From Pseudohalioglobus lutimaris (GTDB lineage Bacteria; Pseudomonadota; Gammaproteobacteria; Pseudomonadales; Halieaceae), in contig NZ_PKUS01000002.1 of the NCBI RefSeq assembly GCF_002866825.1, positions 124,001 to 188,000 of the forward strand: DNA of 64,000 nt, in the 5' to 3' direction. This document shows, one piece after another, positions 43,265 to 52,617 of this stretch; the first letter of the stretch is position 1, and the number at the start of each line of letters is the position of its first letter. The translations under genes were made by a program, and so were the position numbers. The notes below the pieces were generated by a model that saw only the letters and a program-made list of their open reading frames with translations, was not told where the DNA came from and did no database searches.

Positions 43265-44944
43265 TCATTGCTCTAATAACGCCGCCTTGATATCCCGTTT
43301 CAACAGCTTGTTGGTCGCATTGCGCGGCAAGGGCTGCTCCGAGAAAAACACACGCGTAGGCACCTTGTAGGTCGCCATATTTGCACGTGCAAAATCAACT
43401 AACTCCTGTTCAGACAGCGTCGCTCCCGGGTGCAAGTGCACCACCGCAGCAACTTCCTCCCCCAGGCGTTCATGCGGCAAGCCAATTACAGCGACTTCCC
43501 GCACCGCATCATGCTCAATCAGGGTACTCTCAATCTCTACCGGGTATATGTTTTCCCCACCGCGAATAATCATGTCCTTCGCCCTGTCTGCGAGGCACAG
43601 AAAGCCATCCTCGTCAAGGAAGCCCACATCGCCGGTTTTCAGCCAACCATCGCGAAATTCAGCCGCGTTGGCCTCCGGTCGATTCCAGTATTCACGGATG
43701 TTGGCCACGCTGCGCACCCATATTTCCCCGGTCGCTCCAGGGGGCAGTTCACCACCTTCTTCATCGCAGATACGGATATCAACAATAGGGTGTGGAATAC
43801 CAGCGGTACGGTTCTTCTCCTGAAACGCCTTACCCGTCAGCGATGCGCCCTGGGCATTTGTCTCGGTCATTCCGTAACCTGTGCCACTGAAATTCATCGG
43901 CAGCTTTTCACGCAACAATGCACCAACCTTGGGCGGTGTGGCGGCACCACCAAGACCCACAGAAAAGAGGCTGCTGGTGTCAGCGGCATCAAAGCCCTCG
44001 CTTTCCAGCAGATCCAGCACCATGGAGGGGGCGGCAGCCATGGTGGTCACCCGTTCTTCCTCGATATATTTCAGCGCCCTGTCTACATCCCACTTGTACA
44101 TCATCACGATGCGGCGACCACCGCGGATATTCGCAAGGAACTGTGCATGACAGCCGCTGACATGGAATAGCGGAACCGCCAGCAGTGAAGTGGGCTCATT
44201 GCCCGCCTCCAGCATTTTGGTAATCAGTTCCCCGTTGGTCATGGCGGCAGCCATGCCGGCGCACTCCATATTGACCAGGGACTGGGCCACAGCTCGATGG
44301 GTAGAAGTCGCACCCTTGGGCTTGCCACTGGTGCCAGAGGTATACATGATCAGTGCCAGGTCTTCACCGTCCAGTTCAACCGGCTGTGGGGCCTTGCCGG
44401 TAAAATCGGCGGTAAAACGGGCAAGGCTGTCCGGGTCATTGTCATCGGCAGGCCGCGCTATCAGTACGCGCATGCCTTTTGCCTTCAGGCGCTCGGCAAC
44501 GCCGTCATAGCGCTGTTGATCACAGATCACCAGTTTTGCCTCGGCATCCTCCACCGTGAAGGCAATATCATCGGGCTGCCCCCAACTGTTCACCGGCACA
44601 ACTACCGCGCCAATAGCAGTTACCGCGATAAAGGCGGCCATCCACTCGGGATAGTTGCGCATGGCCAGAGCCACCCTGTCTCCCTTGGCAATTCCTGCCG
44701 CTTGCAAGGCGGCACCCAGCGCATCCGCCTCGTCCATCACCTGATTGAAACTGCGCCGTTCACCCTCGTAGACCAGGAACTCCCGATCACCGTGATTACG
44801 AGCCACTGCCAGCGCATCCCGCAAGTTGGCCGGGGCTCCCTTGTAGTAGCGTTCGCCGTGTTCACCGACTGCAATCTCGTAGGGAGCACCCTCCCCGGTG
44901 AGTTGCGCCATAGCGGTGTCGAATTCCTGTTTTAGCGCGGTCAT
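43265..44944 (-). CDS. Acyl-CoA synthetase (AMP-forming)
   Basis: 559 residues of the adenylate-forming superfamily. The P-loop motif is MYTSGTSGKPKGATSTH; other blocks are GTGYGMTETNAQ, GEIWVRSVANIREYWNRPEANAAEF, GWLKTGDVGFLDEDGFLCLADRAKDMIIRGGENIYP, and the C-terminal catalytic Lys in LPRNATNKLLKRDI. It activates a fatty or other carboxylic acid as its CoA thioester. It is a single gene, divergent from the AraC regulator that starts at 45109, so that regulator may control it. Confidence 0.92.
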   Translation of the reverse strand: MTALKQEFDTAMAQLTGEGAPYEIAVGEHGERYYKGAPANLRDALAVARNHGDREFLVYEGERRSFNQVMDEADALGAALQAAGIAKGDRVALAMRNYPEWMAAFIAVTAIGAVVVPVNSWGQPDDIAFTVEDAEAKLVICDQQRYDGVAERLKAKGMRVLIARPADDNDPDSLARFTADFTGKAPQPVELDGEDLALIMYTSGTSGKPKGATSTHRAVAQSLVNMECAGMAAAMTNGELITKMLEAGNEPTSLLAVPLFHVSGCHAQFLANIRGGRRIVMMYKWDVDRALKYIEEERVTTMAAAPSMVLDLLESEGFDAADTSSLFSVGLGGAATPPKVGALLREKLPMNFSGTGYGMTETNAQGASLTGKAFQEKNRTAGIPHPIVDIRICDEEGGELPPGATGEIWVRSVANIREYWNRPEANAAEFRDGWLKTGDVGFLDEDGFLCLADRAKDMIIRGGENIYPVEIESTLIEHDAVREVAVIGLPHERLGEEVAAVVHLHPGATLSEQELVDFARANMATYKVPTRVFFSEQPLPRNATNKLLKRDIKAALLEQ

Positions 44945-45108
44945 GTATAGTCCCCGTAAGCGTTAATATCTATTGTAGTCTAGCCTGAATTTGGGCAACC
45001 GGCATCAGCGAGACTTTGCAGATAGGATTAACCCGATTTTGCACCAAAGACGACCGCTGCCCAACCGCGTTGCCAAGCGGAATGGGTAACAGTTCAGGAG
45101 TTCATCCC

Positions 45109-46176
45109 ATGACCAACACAATCCCTCTACGCTACGCGCAATCCTTGTTGCGGCTTACCCCAATGTCGGCGAGCGAACTGGGAGAACAGCTGCAGGCACT
45201 CAAGCTCCCCATGGTATTGCTAGAGGATAAAGCGCTGGCTGATGCCAGCATTTCAGTGGAGGACTACGGACGTCTATTCATCCACCTGGTACACCGCATC
45301 CAGGACACCCTTCCCGACACTATCGCAATGCCGGATGACAGCCGTAAGTTCAGCGCTTATCGTATGATGTTTCAAGCAATGCTGCATGCACGCGACCTGG
45401 AGCAGGCTTTGCAGCGAGCCGCAATCTATTTCCGTCGACTTCAGTCTGAGGGGGAGAGTTTTGAGCTTGAAACGGACGACGACAATATCATCTGTCGCTT
45501 TGTGTTCAGCAGCGACAGCTCCCGAGCCCTGACTTCACCCGAAAACTTCAGCATGGAGCACCTGCACTGGCTACCCGGGATGACCGGACGCATTCTATCA
45601 ATGGCAATGTGGCACCGGGTGTGCGGGTGGTTCATCGGCAGCTACATCGACCTCAGTGCAATTGAGATGACGCAGGTCGCGGAAAGCGACAAGGACTATC
45701 GCCAGGTGTTCGGAAGTCCCATCAAGTTTGCTGCAGACCGCGACGCATTCATATTTCACCGGCGCTACCTGTCATTCCCCATCGTGCAGAGTGAGGGTTC
45801 GCTGGAGTCCATGCTCTCCAGCTATCCGGCGGAACTATTCCGCATCAGCCCTGAGGAGCACAGTACCGCGCAGCGCATACGCGATTTGATAGGAAGCGAT
45901 TTCCGACGGCCGATGCCAGGGCTGCAGGACATGGCTGATCGCCTGCATACGACCACCCCCACCCTGCACCGTCGCCTGCGCGACGAGGGTACCTCTTACC
46001 AACAGCTAAAGGACCAGTGTCGCCGGGATGCCGCTATCGCTTACCTTGCCAGCGGCAACCGCACTACAGCTGAGCTCTCGGAGCTAATGGGCTTTTCCGA
46101 CAGCAGCACGTTCCATCGCGCTTTCAAGAAATGGACGGGCATGACTCCCCAGGATTACCGGGAAAAGCACTGCTAG
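45109..46176 (+). CDS. AraC-family regulator with arabinose-binding-type N-domain
   Basis: 355 residues. The N-terminal region (to about 200) is of the Arabinose_bd/OruR type, with VEDYGRLFIHLVHRIQDT and GSPIKFAADRDAFIFHRRYLSFPI. The C-terminal HTH includes GLQDMADRLHTTTPTLHRRLRDEGTSYQQLKDQCRRDAAIAYL and ELSELMGFSDSSTFHRAFKKWTGMTPQDYR. Such regulators often sense fatty acids or other hydrophobic effectors. I use the ATG at 45109 with AGGAG 8 nt upstream. It is divergent from the acyl-CoA synthetase and shares its stop tetranucleotide with the convergent hydrolase gene. Confidence 0.88.
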   Translation: MTNTIPLRYAQSLLRLTPMSASELGEQLQALKLPMVLLEDKALADASISVEDYGRLFIHLVHRIQDTLPDTIAMPDDSRKFSAYRMMFQAMLHARDLEQALQRAAIYFRRLQSEGESFELETDDDNIICRFVFSSDSSRALTSPENFSMEHLHWLPGMTGRILSMAMWHRVCGWFIGSYIDLSAIEMTQVAESDKDYRQVFGSPIKFAADRDAFIFHRRYLSFPIVQSEGSLESMLSSYPAELFRISPEEHSTAQRIRDLIGSDFRRPMPGLQDMADRLHTTTPTLHRRLRDEGTSYQQLKDQCRRDAAIAYLASGNRTTAELSELMGFSDSSTFHRAFKKWTGMTPQDYREKHC

Positions 46177-46892
46177 GCCAATACCTCATCGAAAAAGTTC
46201 TGCATCGCCAGCCAGGAGCGCCGGTCCGCGACCGGGCTATAGGCAGTGCCTCCATCCGGATCGTCTGCCGCAGGGTTGGTGAAGGCATGCACCGTATTGC
46301 CATAGGCATGTATCTGCCAGTCAGCGCCGGCAGTGGTGAGCTCACTGGCAAGGGCAAGAACGCTGTCCGGCTGCGCCATAGGGTCGTCGTATCCATGCAG
46401 GCATAGCACCTTGCTGCGTATGGTCGGCGCAGGAACGTTATCTGCCGGCGTGAACAGCCCGTGCAGACTGACCACACCGCGCACATCGGCACCGCTGCGC
46501 GCCAGATCCAGCACACAGAGCCCGCCAAAACAGTAACCAATGGCCGCGATACGGCTGGCATCCACCTCTTCCAATGCAGCTGCGGCTGCAAGGCCGGCAT
46601 TTATGCGCGCCTGCAGATCTGCGCGATCTGCCAACAGAGGGGCCATCAGCGCCGCGTTTTCCTCCGGCCCGGTTCCACATAACCCATCGCCGTACATATC
46701 CAGTGCCAGCGCGATATAGCCAGCTTCCGCCAGTTTGCGCGCCTTGCCCTCCTCAAACTCACCGCGGCCCGCCCAGGTAGGTGCAATCAATACGGCCGGG
46801 CGGGGTCCTGCCGCCGCCTCATCCCTCGCCAGATAGCCCTGAAATTGTTTGCCGTCCAGACTGTAATCAAGCAGTCGTGAAGTCACCGTCAT
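46173..46892 (-). CDS. Dienelactone hydrolase-family protein
   Basis: 239 residues of the alpha/beta hydrolase fold. The nucleophile is the Cys in GYCFGG, the acid is in HGYDDPMA, and the His is in NTVHAFTNP, the cysteine-type triad of dienelactone hydrolases. It should open a lactone or small ester in the cytoplasm. The gene ends in a CTAG that is also the stop of the convergent AraC gene. Its start is about 160 bp from the fatty acyl-CoA reductase gene, divergently. Confidence 0.87.
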   Translation of the reverse strand: MTVTSRLLDYSLDGKQFQGYLARDEAAAGPRPAVLIAPTWAGRGEFEEGKARKLAEAGYIALALDMYGDGLCGTGPEENAALMAPLLADRADLQARINAGLAAAAALEEVDASRIAAIGYCFGGLCVLDLARSGADVRGVVSLHGLFTPADNVPAPTIRSKVLCLHGYDDPMAQPDSVLALASELTTAGADWQIHAYGNTVHAFTNPAADDPDGGTAYSPVADRRSWLAMQNFFDEVLA

Positions 46893-47055
46893 GTTTGGAA
46901 CCCCTTGTGTTATTCGCCTGGCAACATTATGGCACAGCCTTCAACCGGCGATTGAAAAATCCTGCACCTGCACTTTGCCAAAAGGCGCAATTGCCGCGTT
47001 CACAGGAACATCTAGACTAGCCCGCAAGCTAACCACAGCAACTGGAGACAAAAAA

Positions 47056-49041
47056 ATGGCCTACTTCATTACTGGCGGCACCGGATTCCTTGGACGATTC
47101 TTCATCGAGAAACTGCGCGAGAGGGAGGGTGACATCTATGTACTCACACGCAAGGGCTCCGAGAGCAAGTTCGAGGCGCTGCAGGAGCGCATGGGCGACC
47201 AGGCAGATCGCCTGATCCCGGTGACGGGCGACCTCTGCCAACCCCTGCTGGGTCTGGACGAAGCCACTGTAGCAGACCTCAAGGGCACGGTTCATCACTT
47301 CTGTCACTTCGCGGCCATCTATGATCTCAAGGCTTCCGCAGAATCACAGATCGCGACCAACATAGACGGCACACGCAACGCTGTGGAACTGGCACAGGCA
47401 ATCGATGCCGCTTGTTTCCAACATGTCAGCTCAATCGCCGCCGGTGGTCTCTACCAGGGTACCTGGCGTGAGGACATGTTCGAGGAAGCTGAGAACATGG
47501 AGCATCCCTACTTCGCCACCAAACACGACTCAGAGGCTGTGGTGCGCAATGAGTGCAAGATCCCCTGGCGCGTATACCGCCCAGGCATGGTCGTGGGGCA
47601 CTCCAGGACCGGTGAAATCGACAAGATCGACGGTGCTTACTACTTCTTCAAGAGCCTGCAGAAGATCCGTAATGTCCTGCCACCGTGGTTCCCGTTGATA
47701 GGCATTGAAGGCGGCAAGTTCAACGTGGTGCCAGTGGACTACGTGATCGACGCGATGGATCACATTGCCCACCTTGACGACCTGGACGGGCGCGCGTTCC
47801 ACCTGACCGACCCTGAACATCACAGCATGGGCAACATGCTCAACATATTTGCCGATGCCGGTCATGCGCCGCGTTTCAGTATGCGCCTGGACACTCGCAT
47901 GTTCGGCTTTATACCCAAATTTGTGCGTGAGACGCTGGCGAACCTGCCACCGGTCAAGCGCATCATCAACACCCTGCTTGCCGACATGGGCCTGCCCGAC
48001 TCGGTAATGATGTTCACCAATTACCCCACTCGCTATGACAACCGGGACACGGAACGGGCACTGAAAGGCAGCGGCATCAAATGCCCTGACCTTCGCGACT
48101 ACGCACCGGTGATATGGGACTACTGGGAGCGCAACCTGGACCCCGACCTGTTTATTGACCACTCCCTGGAAGGCAACATCGGCGGAAAAATTGTGCTCAT
48201 TACCGGCGCATCTTCCGGCATTGGAAAGCACTCTGCAGTACGCCTGGCAGAGGCTGGCGCACACGTCCTGCTGGTCGCCCGTTCAGCGGACAAACTCGAG
48301 GCTACCGCGGCCGAAATCGCCGCACTCGGTGGAATGGCATCCATTTACCAGGCGGACGTTTCCAACCTTGAGGACTGTGACCGTCTTGCCGCCGAAGTAC
48401 TGGCCAAGCACGGTCACGTGGACGTCCTTCTCAACAACGCGGGCCGTTCTATTCGCCGTTCACTGGAGCTGTCCTACGATCGTTTCCACGACTTCGAGCG
48501 CACCATGCAGGTGAACTACTTTGGCGCCATCAGGCTGACCCTGGCACTGCTTCCCTCAATGAGCGCGCGTAAGCAGGGCCATGTTATCAACATGTCGTCC
48601 ATCGCCGCACTGACACCAAGCCCGCGCTTCTCTGCCTACGTCGCCTCCAAGTCGGCGCTGGACGCATGGACCCGCGCAGCCGCCGTGGAGTTCTCTGACC
48701 TTAACGTGCGCTTTACGACCATCAATATGCCGCTGGTACGGACGCCTATGATCGAGGCAACAACCGTCTACAACTCCATGCCTGTACTCACCCCTGATGA
48801 AGCGACCGACATGGTGGTTGAAGCCGTGATCAAGAAGCCCAAGCGCATTGCCACCAATATGGGCATTTTCCTGCAGATCCAGAACGCGCTCGCGCCCAGG
48901 GTCTCAGAGGTGGTGATGAACATCGTATTTCGCATGTTCAACGACTCTGCTGCAGCCAAGGGTGAGAAGAAGCCAGAGGAAGTTCAGGTATCGAATGAGC
49001 AGGTGGCCATCGCCGCGCTGATGAAAGGCGTGCACTTCTAA
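47056..49041 (+). CDS. Two-domain fatty acyl-CoA reductase (Marinobacter type)
   Basis: 661 residues, the same length as the Marinobacter aquaeolei fatty acyl-CoA reductase and of the same layout. The N-terminal extended SDR domain starts YFITGGTGFLGRFF; HVSSIAAGGLY and YFATKHDSE carry the Ser and YxxxK. PVIWDYWERNLDPDLF joins to a second, classical SDR with TGASSGIG at 383-390, NNAGRSIRRS and Tyr528 in YVASK. The family reduces fatty acyl-CoA to the alcohol with NADPH, feeding wax ester or surface lipid synthesis. The ATG at 47056 follows GGAG; a 55-residue longer frame is rejected. No wax ester synthase is in the window. Confidence 0.9.
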   Translation: MAYFITGGTGFLGRFFIEKLREREGDIYVLTRKGSESKFEALQERMGDQADRLIPVTGDLCQPLLGLDEATVADLKGTVHHFCHFAAIYDLKASAESQIATNIDGTRNAVELAQAIDAACFQHVSSIAAGGLYQGTWREDMFEEAENMEHPYFATKHDSEAVVRNECKIPWRVYRPGMVVGHSRTGEIDKIDGAYYFFKSLQKIRNVLPPWFPLIGIEGGKFNVVPVDYVIDAMDHIAHLDDLDGRAFHLTDPEHHSMGNMLNIFADAGHAPRFSMRLDTRMFGFIPKFVRETLANLPPVKRIINTLLADMGLPDSVMMFTNYPTRYDNRDTERALKGSGIKCPDLRDYAPVIWDYWERNLDPDLFIDHSLEGNIGGKIVLITGASSGIGKHSAVRLAEAGAHVLLVARSADKLEATAAEIAALGGMASIYQADVSNLEDCDRLAAEVLAKHGHVDVLLNNAGRSIRRSLELSYDRFHDFERTMQVNYFGAIRLTLALLPSMSARKQGHVINMSSIAALTPSPRFSAYVASKSALDAWTRAAAVEFSDLNVRFTTINMPLVRTPMIEATTVYNSMPVLTPDEATDMVVEAVIKKPKRIATNMGIFLQIQNALAPRVSEVVMNIVFRMFNDSAAAKGEKKPEEVQVSNEQVAIAALMKGVHF

Positions 49042-49069
49042 AGGCAAGGCGACCCTGGGTGCAGCGCGC

Positions 49070-50317
49070 TCAACCGGCCAGGCCAAAAACCTGCAGCAGT
49101 TTGAGCGCACCCAGGCCCAGGGTCACCAACACCACGGCCACCCCAAGCAGGTTACTGAGCGGACCATTGCAATACTCGCCTAGTTGCCGCCGACTATTCA
49201 TCACCAGCAACAGAAAAATTGCGCATATGGGTAACAGGAAACCATTGGCGGCCTGGGCAAAAAGTATGGCCGCCAACGGCCTGGTGCCGATAACGGCAAA
49301 AAACACACCACAGGCCAGCACGGCAACCCAGACCATACGAAACCGGGGAGAGGCCATACCCTGCTCCCAGCCCAGCGCGCCGCACACCGCATAGGCCGCC
49401 GCCAACGGCGCGGCCACGGCACTGGAAAGCCCCGCGGCAAACAATCCAAGGGCAAAGAAATAGCGAGCGAAAGCACCCAGTACCGGCTCCAGTTGCTGCG
49501 CAATATTGGCAGCAGAAACCACCCCGCCTGTACCAAAAAACGCCGCGGCAGAAGTACTCATGATGGCCAGCGTAATCAACCCACCGAGCCCGATAGACAA
49601 TCCACTGTCGACCCTCGCTGCACGCAGTGATGCATCCAGGGGGTACTGAGTTCCCCACTTTTCCTGTACCGCACTGGCATGCAGGAACAGGTTATAGGGC
49701 ACCACGGTGGTGCCAATCAGTGCGATCGCGGTGAGCAGTGAACCGGCGGGGAGAACAGGGCTGAACATTCCACTCAGAAGCACACCCAAGGGAGGACGTA
49801 CCATCAGAAAGGTCAACAGGAAAACTGTGCTCATCAGCAGCACCAGAGCAACCAGCACGCGTTCGATCGCGCGATAGCGACCGCTGGCCAGCAACGCCCC
49901 GGCTGCTGCGCCAACAGCCAGCGACCACACCGGGGCCGAGACGCCGCTAATTTCCTGCAGGCCAAGCGCAGCGCCGGTAATATTGCCTGCCTCGTAGGCG
50001 GCATTGCCGACCCCTATAGCAGCCACCACCAGGATCACAGCGGCCTTGCCGTACCAGTGACCGGACAGGGACTCCCGCAATGCCTGTGCCAGACCCTTGC
50101 GGGTCACCAGCCCCAGGCGAGCAGACATTTCCTGTAACACTGCCGTGGCGAGAATCGAGAACAGCAGCGCCCACAGCAGTGCGTAGCCAAAACTGGCGCC
50201 GGCGACGCTGGCAGTGGTTACCGTGCCAGGGCCAATAAATGCAGCTGCAACCAGCAGGCCAGGACCAAAGAACCCCGGGGACCGCGCGCCCTTATGTGGG
50301 TCCGCTTCAGAGCTCAA
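49070..50317 (-). CDS. Divergent Nramp-family transporter lacking canonical metal ligands
   Basis: About 415 residues and 11 hydrophobic segments with the Nramp layout. The first helix reads AAFIGPGTVTTAS at 26-38, in place of the metal-binding DPGN. The sixth has VVPYNLFLHASAV with VPYN at 206-209, in place of MPHN. The Asp, Asn, Met and His of manganese/iron carriers are therefore missing. This clade is known as a sequence type but its cargo is unclear. The only start near the family N-terminus is a TTG at 50317, overlapping the ABC permease by 11 nt, with poor ribosome site. It is the last gene of the operon. Confidence 0.8.
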   Translation of the reverse strand: MSSEADPHKGARSPGFFGPGLLVAAAFIGPGTVTTASVAGASFGYALLWALLFSILATAVLQEMSARLGLVTRKGLAQALRESLSGHWYGKAAVILVVAAIGVGNAAYEAGNITGAALGLQEISGVSAPVWSLAVGAAAGALLASGRYRAIERVLVALVLLMSTVFLLTFLMVRPPLGVLLSGMFSPVLPAGSLLTAIALIGTTVVPYNLFLHASAVQEKWGTQYPLDASLRAARVDSGLSIGLGGLITLAIMSTSAAAFFGTGGVVSAANIAQQLEPVLGAFARYFFALGLFAAGLSSAVAAPLAAAYAVCGALGWEQGMASPRFRMVWVAVLACGVFFAVIGTRPLAAILFAQAANGFLLPICAIFLLLVMNSRRQLGEYCNGPLSNLLGVAVVLVTLGLGALKLLQVFGLAG

Positions 50318-51377
50318 AGCGGTAGCGCCGCAGGTACACGCAGGCGGCAAGGCTTGCGGCGGTGAACGCAAGACCAGCAAACAGGCTGAAAAAGTCGAAT
50401 TGCTTCCAGAACAGACTATGGAAATAGAAAACCTCAGTGCCTTGCCCACCGATGAAATGTGGCAGATGGTTGCTCACCGCCGTCAACACGAAATCGCTGC
50501 CTAGCAGCAACCTTTCCAGCAGCATCAGGGCAACCACCGGCGCAAACGCGACCATAAACGGCGCGCGCCTGGCCCACGCCGATGCAAGCATCAGCCAGCC
50601 GTATGCCGGTGCCACCCACAGAGCCGTCATCACCCAGCCGCCAATCTGCTTCAACAACAGATCGGCAACACGAATGTTGCCCAGTATGATATCGAATGGG
50701 TCAAGCTCCATACGCCAGACCAGCAGCATCGCCAGCAACACGAAAACCAACTGCAGCAACAGGGAGACGCCGATATAAATGGCTGGGGCGACCACCAGAG
50801 CGATGGCCATACGGGTCAGCACCTCCTCCCATTCGGACACGGGCATCGACTTCCAGAACAATATGCTGCGGTCCTTGCGGTCATTAAACAAACACCCCAG
50901 CAGATAACTGACCGTCACCAGCACCAGCACTATCAACAAAAGACCGTGCACCAGATGCAACGCCGGATTCAAACTGCCGACCTGCTCGGATTCGTATTCA
51001 GGCTTGTCCCGCTGCTGCGGCTCAAAACGCCACTCACGGTCAAAGTTCCAGTCCTCTTCCGGCAGAGGCTCGTCCAGGCTCTGTATGCGCAGTTCGGCTG
51101 CACCCCCAGCCGAGGACGACTGGGCCGAACTGTCTTCGTCATGATCATCTTCAAGACTAATGGTAATGACCGGCGAGATACCCATCTCCTCCGCCATCAC
51201 TACTTGCAGGAATGTATCTCCCATAGCGGTGATACGGTTGGCAAGCAGGACGCTGAGCAACATCAGTACTGAGAGCACGCCGGCGATAATAAGCGGTGTC
51301 CACAGCAGGGAGAACCTGTACTCCTGCAATTCCTTTTGCAGCAGGGTGAACAGGCGCATTGAACGAGTGGCTGCCAT
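50307..51377 (-). CDS. ABC-2 type exporter permease
   Basis: 356 residues. One helix lies near the N-terminus (WTPLIIAGVLSVLMLLSVLLA) and then an extracytoplasmic, charged loop of about 100 residues. Five or so further helices follow (LLLIVLVLVTVSYLLGCLFNDRKDRSILFWKSMPVSEWE is the conserved start). The ABC-2 permease fold fits. It pairs with the ATPase gene that overlaps it (TAATG). Likely cargo is a lipid, peptide or antibiotic, as in other YtrA-linked exporters. Confidence 0.85.
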   Translation of the reverse strand: MAATRSMRLFTLLQKELQEYRFSLLWTPLIIAGVLSVLMLLSVLLANRITAMGDTFLQVVMAEEMGISPVITISLEDDHDEDSSAQSSSAGGAAELRIQSLDEPLPEEDWNFDREWRFEPQQRDKPEYESEQVGSLNPALHLVHGLLLIVLVLVTVSYLLGCLFNDRKDRSILFWKSMPVSEWEEVLTRMAIALVVAPAIYIGVSLLLQLVFVLLAMLLVWRMELDPFDIILGNIRVADLLLKQIGGWVMTALWVAPAYGWLMLASAWARRAPFMVAFAPVVALMLLERLLLGSDFVLTAVSNHLPHFIGGQGTEVFYFHSLFWKQFDFFSLFAGLAFTAASLAACVYLRRYRFEL

Positions 51378-52231
51378 TATTGATCTCCTCCCATCATCGC
51401 CACAAACAGGTCAGACACCGAGGGCGTGCGCAGCTCTCCCAGAGGGGCCAGCGAATCACGCGCTATGTCCTCGTAGATTATCGCCTTGCCACCAAGGATG
51501 CTGTGCGATCCCAGGTGAGGGATACCCTGCGCTTTCACCGCGCTCTCACCGACCGTGTTGAGCTGCACAAACTGCTGCTCTATCTGTTCCATGGAGCGCG
51601 ACAGCACCAGCTTCCCGTGGTTGAGAAACATCACGTCGGTAAGTATATGCTGCACCTCGTCGACCTGGTGTGTAGAGATAATAATGGTGCGCTCCTGATC
51701 AAAATAGTCCGAGATCAGTTGCTCGAAGAAACGCTTACGGACCAGTATATCCAGACCCAGCGTGGGCTCATCAAGTACCAGCAGGCGCGCATCAATGGCC
51801 ATGACCAGCGCCAGGTGCACCTGTACCATCATGCCCTTGGACAGGTCGCGGATACGCCTTGTGAGTTTTACCTCGGTATCACGAAGAAAGGCCTCTGCCT
51901 GCTCCCTGGCGAACCGGGGATGGACGCCGCTGGCATAATCAAGCAGTTGCTCTACCCGCATCCAGCCTGGCAATACGGCCGTGTCGGCTATAAAGCAAAC
52001 CTGTTCCATCAGTTGCGCGCGCTGCGAGCGCGGGTCCTTGCCCAGTACTTCCAGTTCACCCTCGAATTCACTCAGGCCCAGCAGCGACCGCAACAACGTG
52101 GTTTTGCCTGCACCGTTGGGACCGATCAGGCCCAGCACAGAGCCCGTGGGCACCCGGAAATCAATATTGTCGACCGCTTTGATATCAGCAAAGCTTCGAG
52201 ACAGGCCACGCGCCTCGACGATAGTTTCCAT
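51377..52231 (-). CDS. ABC exporter ATP-binding subunit
   Basis: 284 residues. Walker A is GPNGAGKTT. The signature is degenerate, RDLSKGMMVQVHLAL, and Walker B is LLVLDEPTLGLD, followed by an ISTHQVDEVQHIL switch histidine. The divergent C motif (LSKGM) is typical of YtrB-like ATPases. It powers the adjacent ABC-2 permease. Start and stop overlap both neighbours (TGATG with the repressor, TAATG with the permease), so the three are translated together. Confidence 0.93.
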   Translation of the reverse strand: METIVEARGLSRSFADIKAVDNIDFRVPTGSVLGLIGPNGAGKTTLLRSLLGLSEFEGELEVLGKDPRSQRAQLMEQVCFIADTAVLPGWMRVEQLLDYASGVHPRFAREQAEAFLRDTEVKLTRRIRDLSKGMMVQVHLALVMAIDARLLVLDEPTLGLDILVRKRFFEQLISDYFDQERTIIISTHQVDEVQHILTDVMFLNHGKLVLSRSMEQIEQQFVQLNTVGESAVKAQGIPHLGSHSILGGKAIIYEDIARDSLAPLGELRTPSVSDLFVAMMGGDQ

Positions 52232-52602
52232 CAGCTTTCACCCCCTGTTTGCAGCAATAACTCGGCTAGCTCCCGCGTTTCCATACCCAGCACCCTGGCG
52301 CGCGCGAGGAAAGCGGGAACCTCCTCGTCAACAAACTGCTGCTTCTCATCCCGGGTGAGCGCAGACCGGGCGCCTTCCCTGACAAACATGCCCAGACCCC
52401 TGCGCTTCTCCAGCAGGTCTGCGTCCACCAGTTCCTGATAGGCTTTGCCCACGGTCAGGTGATTGATCTGGTAGTCGGCTGCAACCTGGCGCACAGATGG
52501 CACCGCCTCACCTTCGGCGAAACTCCCATCCATAATACGCTGCGCCACCAGGTCCCTGAGTTGGCGGTAAATAGGCTGCTTTTCGTTCCACTCGACAGTC
52601 AA
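52231..52602 (-). CDS. YtrA-subfamily GntR repressor
   Basis: 123 residues. A winged helix-turn-helix (PIYRQLRDLVAQRIMDGSFAEGEAVPSVRQVAADYQINHLTVGKAYQELVDADLLEKRRGLGMFV) is followed by a short helical dimer domain, the YtrA layout. It begins with a TTG, supported by GGAG 8 nt upstream, 15 bp after the GIN-domain gene. By analogy with YtrA it represses its own operon until a cell-wall-active compound appears; the palindrome at 53965-53986 is the candidate target. Confidence 0.9.
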   Translation of the reverse strand: MTVEWNEKQPIYRQLRDLVAQRIMDGSFAEGEAVPSVRQVAADYQINHLTVGKAYQELVDADLLEKRRGLGMFVREGARSALTRDEKQQFVDEEVPAFLARARVLGMETRELAELLLQTGGES

Positions 52603-52617
52603 GACACGGTCTCCAGG

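Noticed and set aside
46891-47055. 55-codon extension of the fatty acyl-CoA reductase
   Set aside because: The ATG at 47056 with GGAG begins exactly at the conserved YFITGGTGFLG start.
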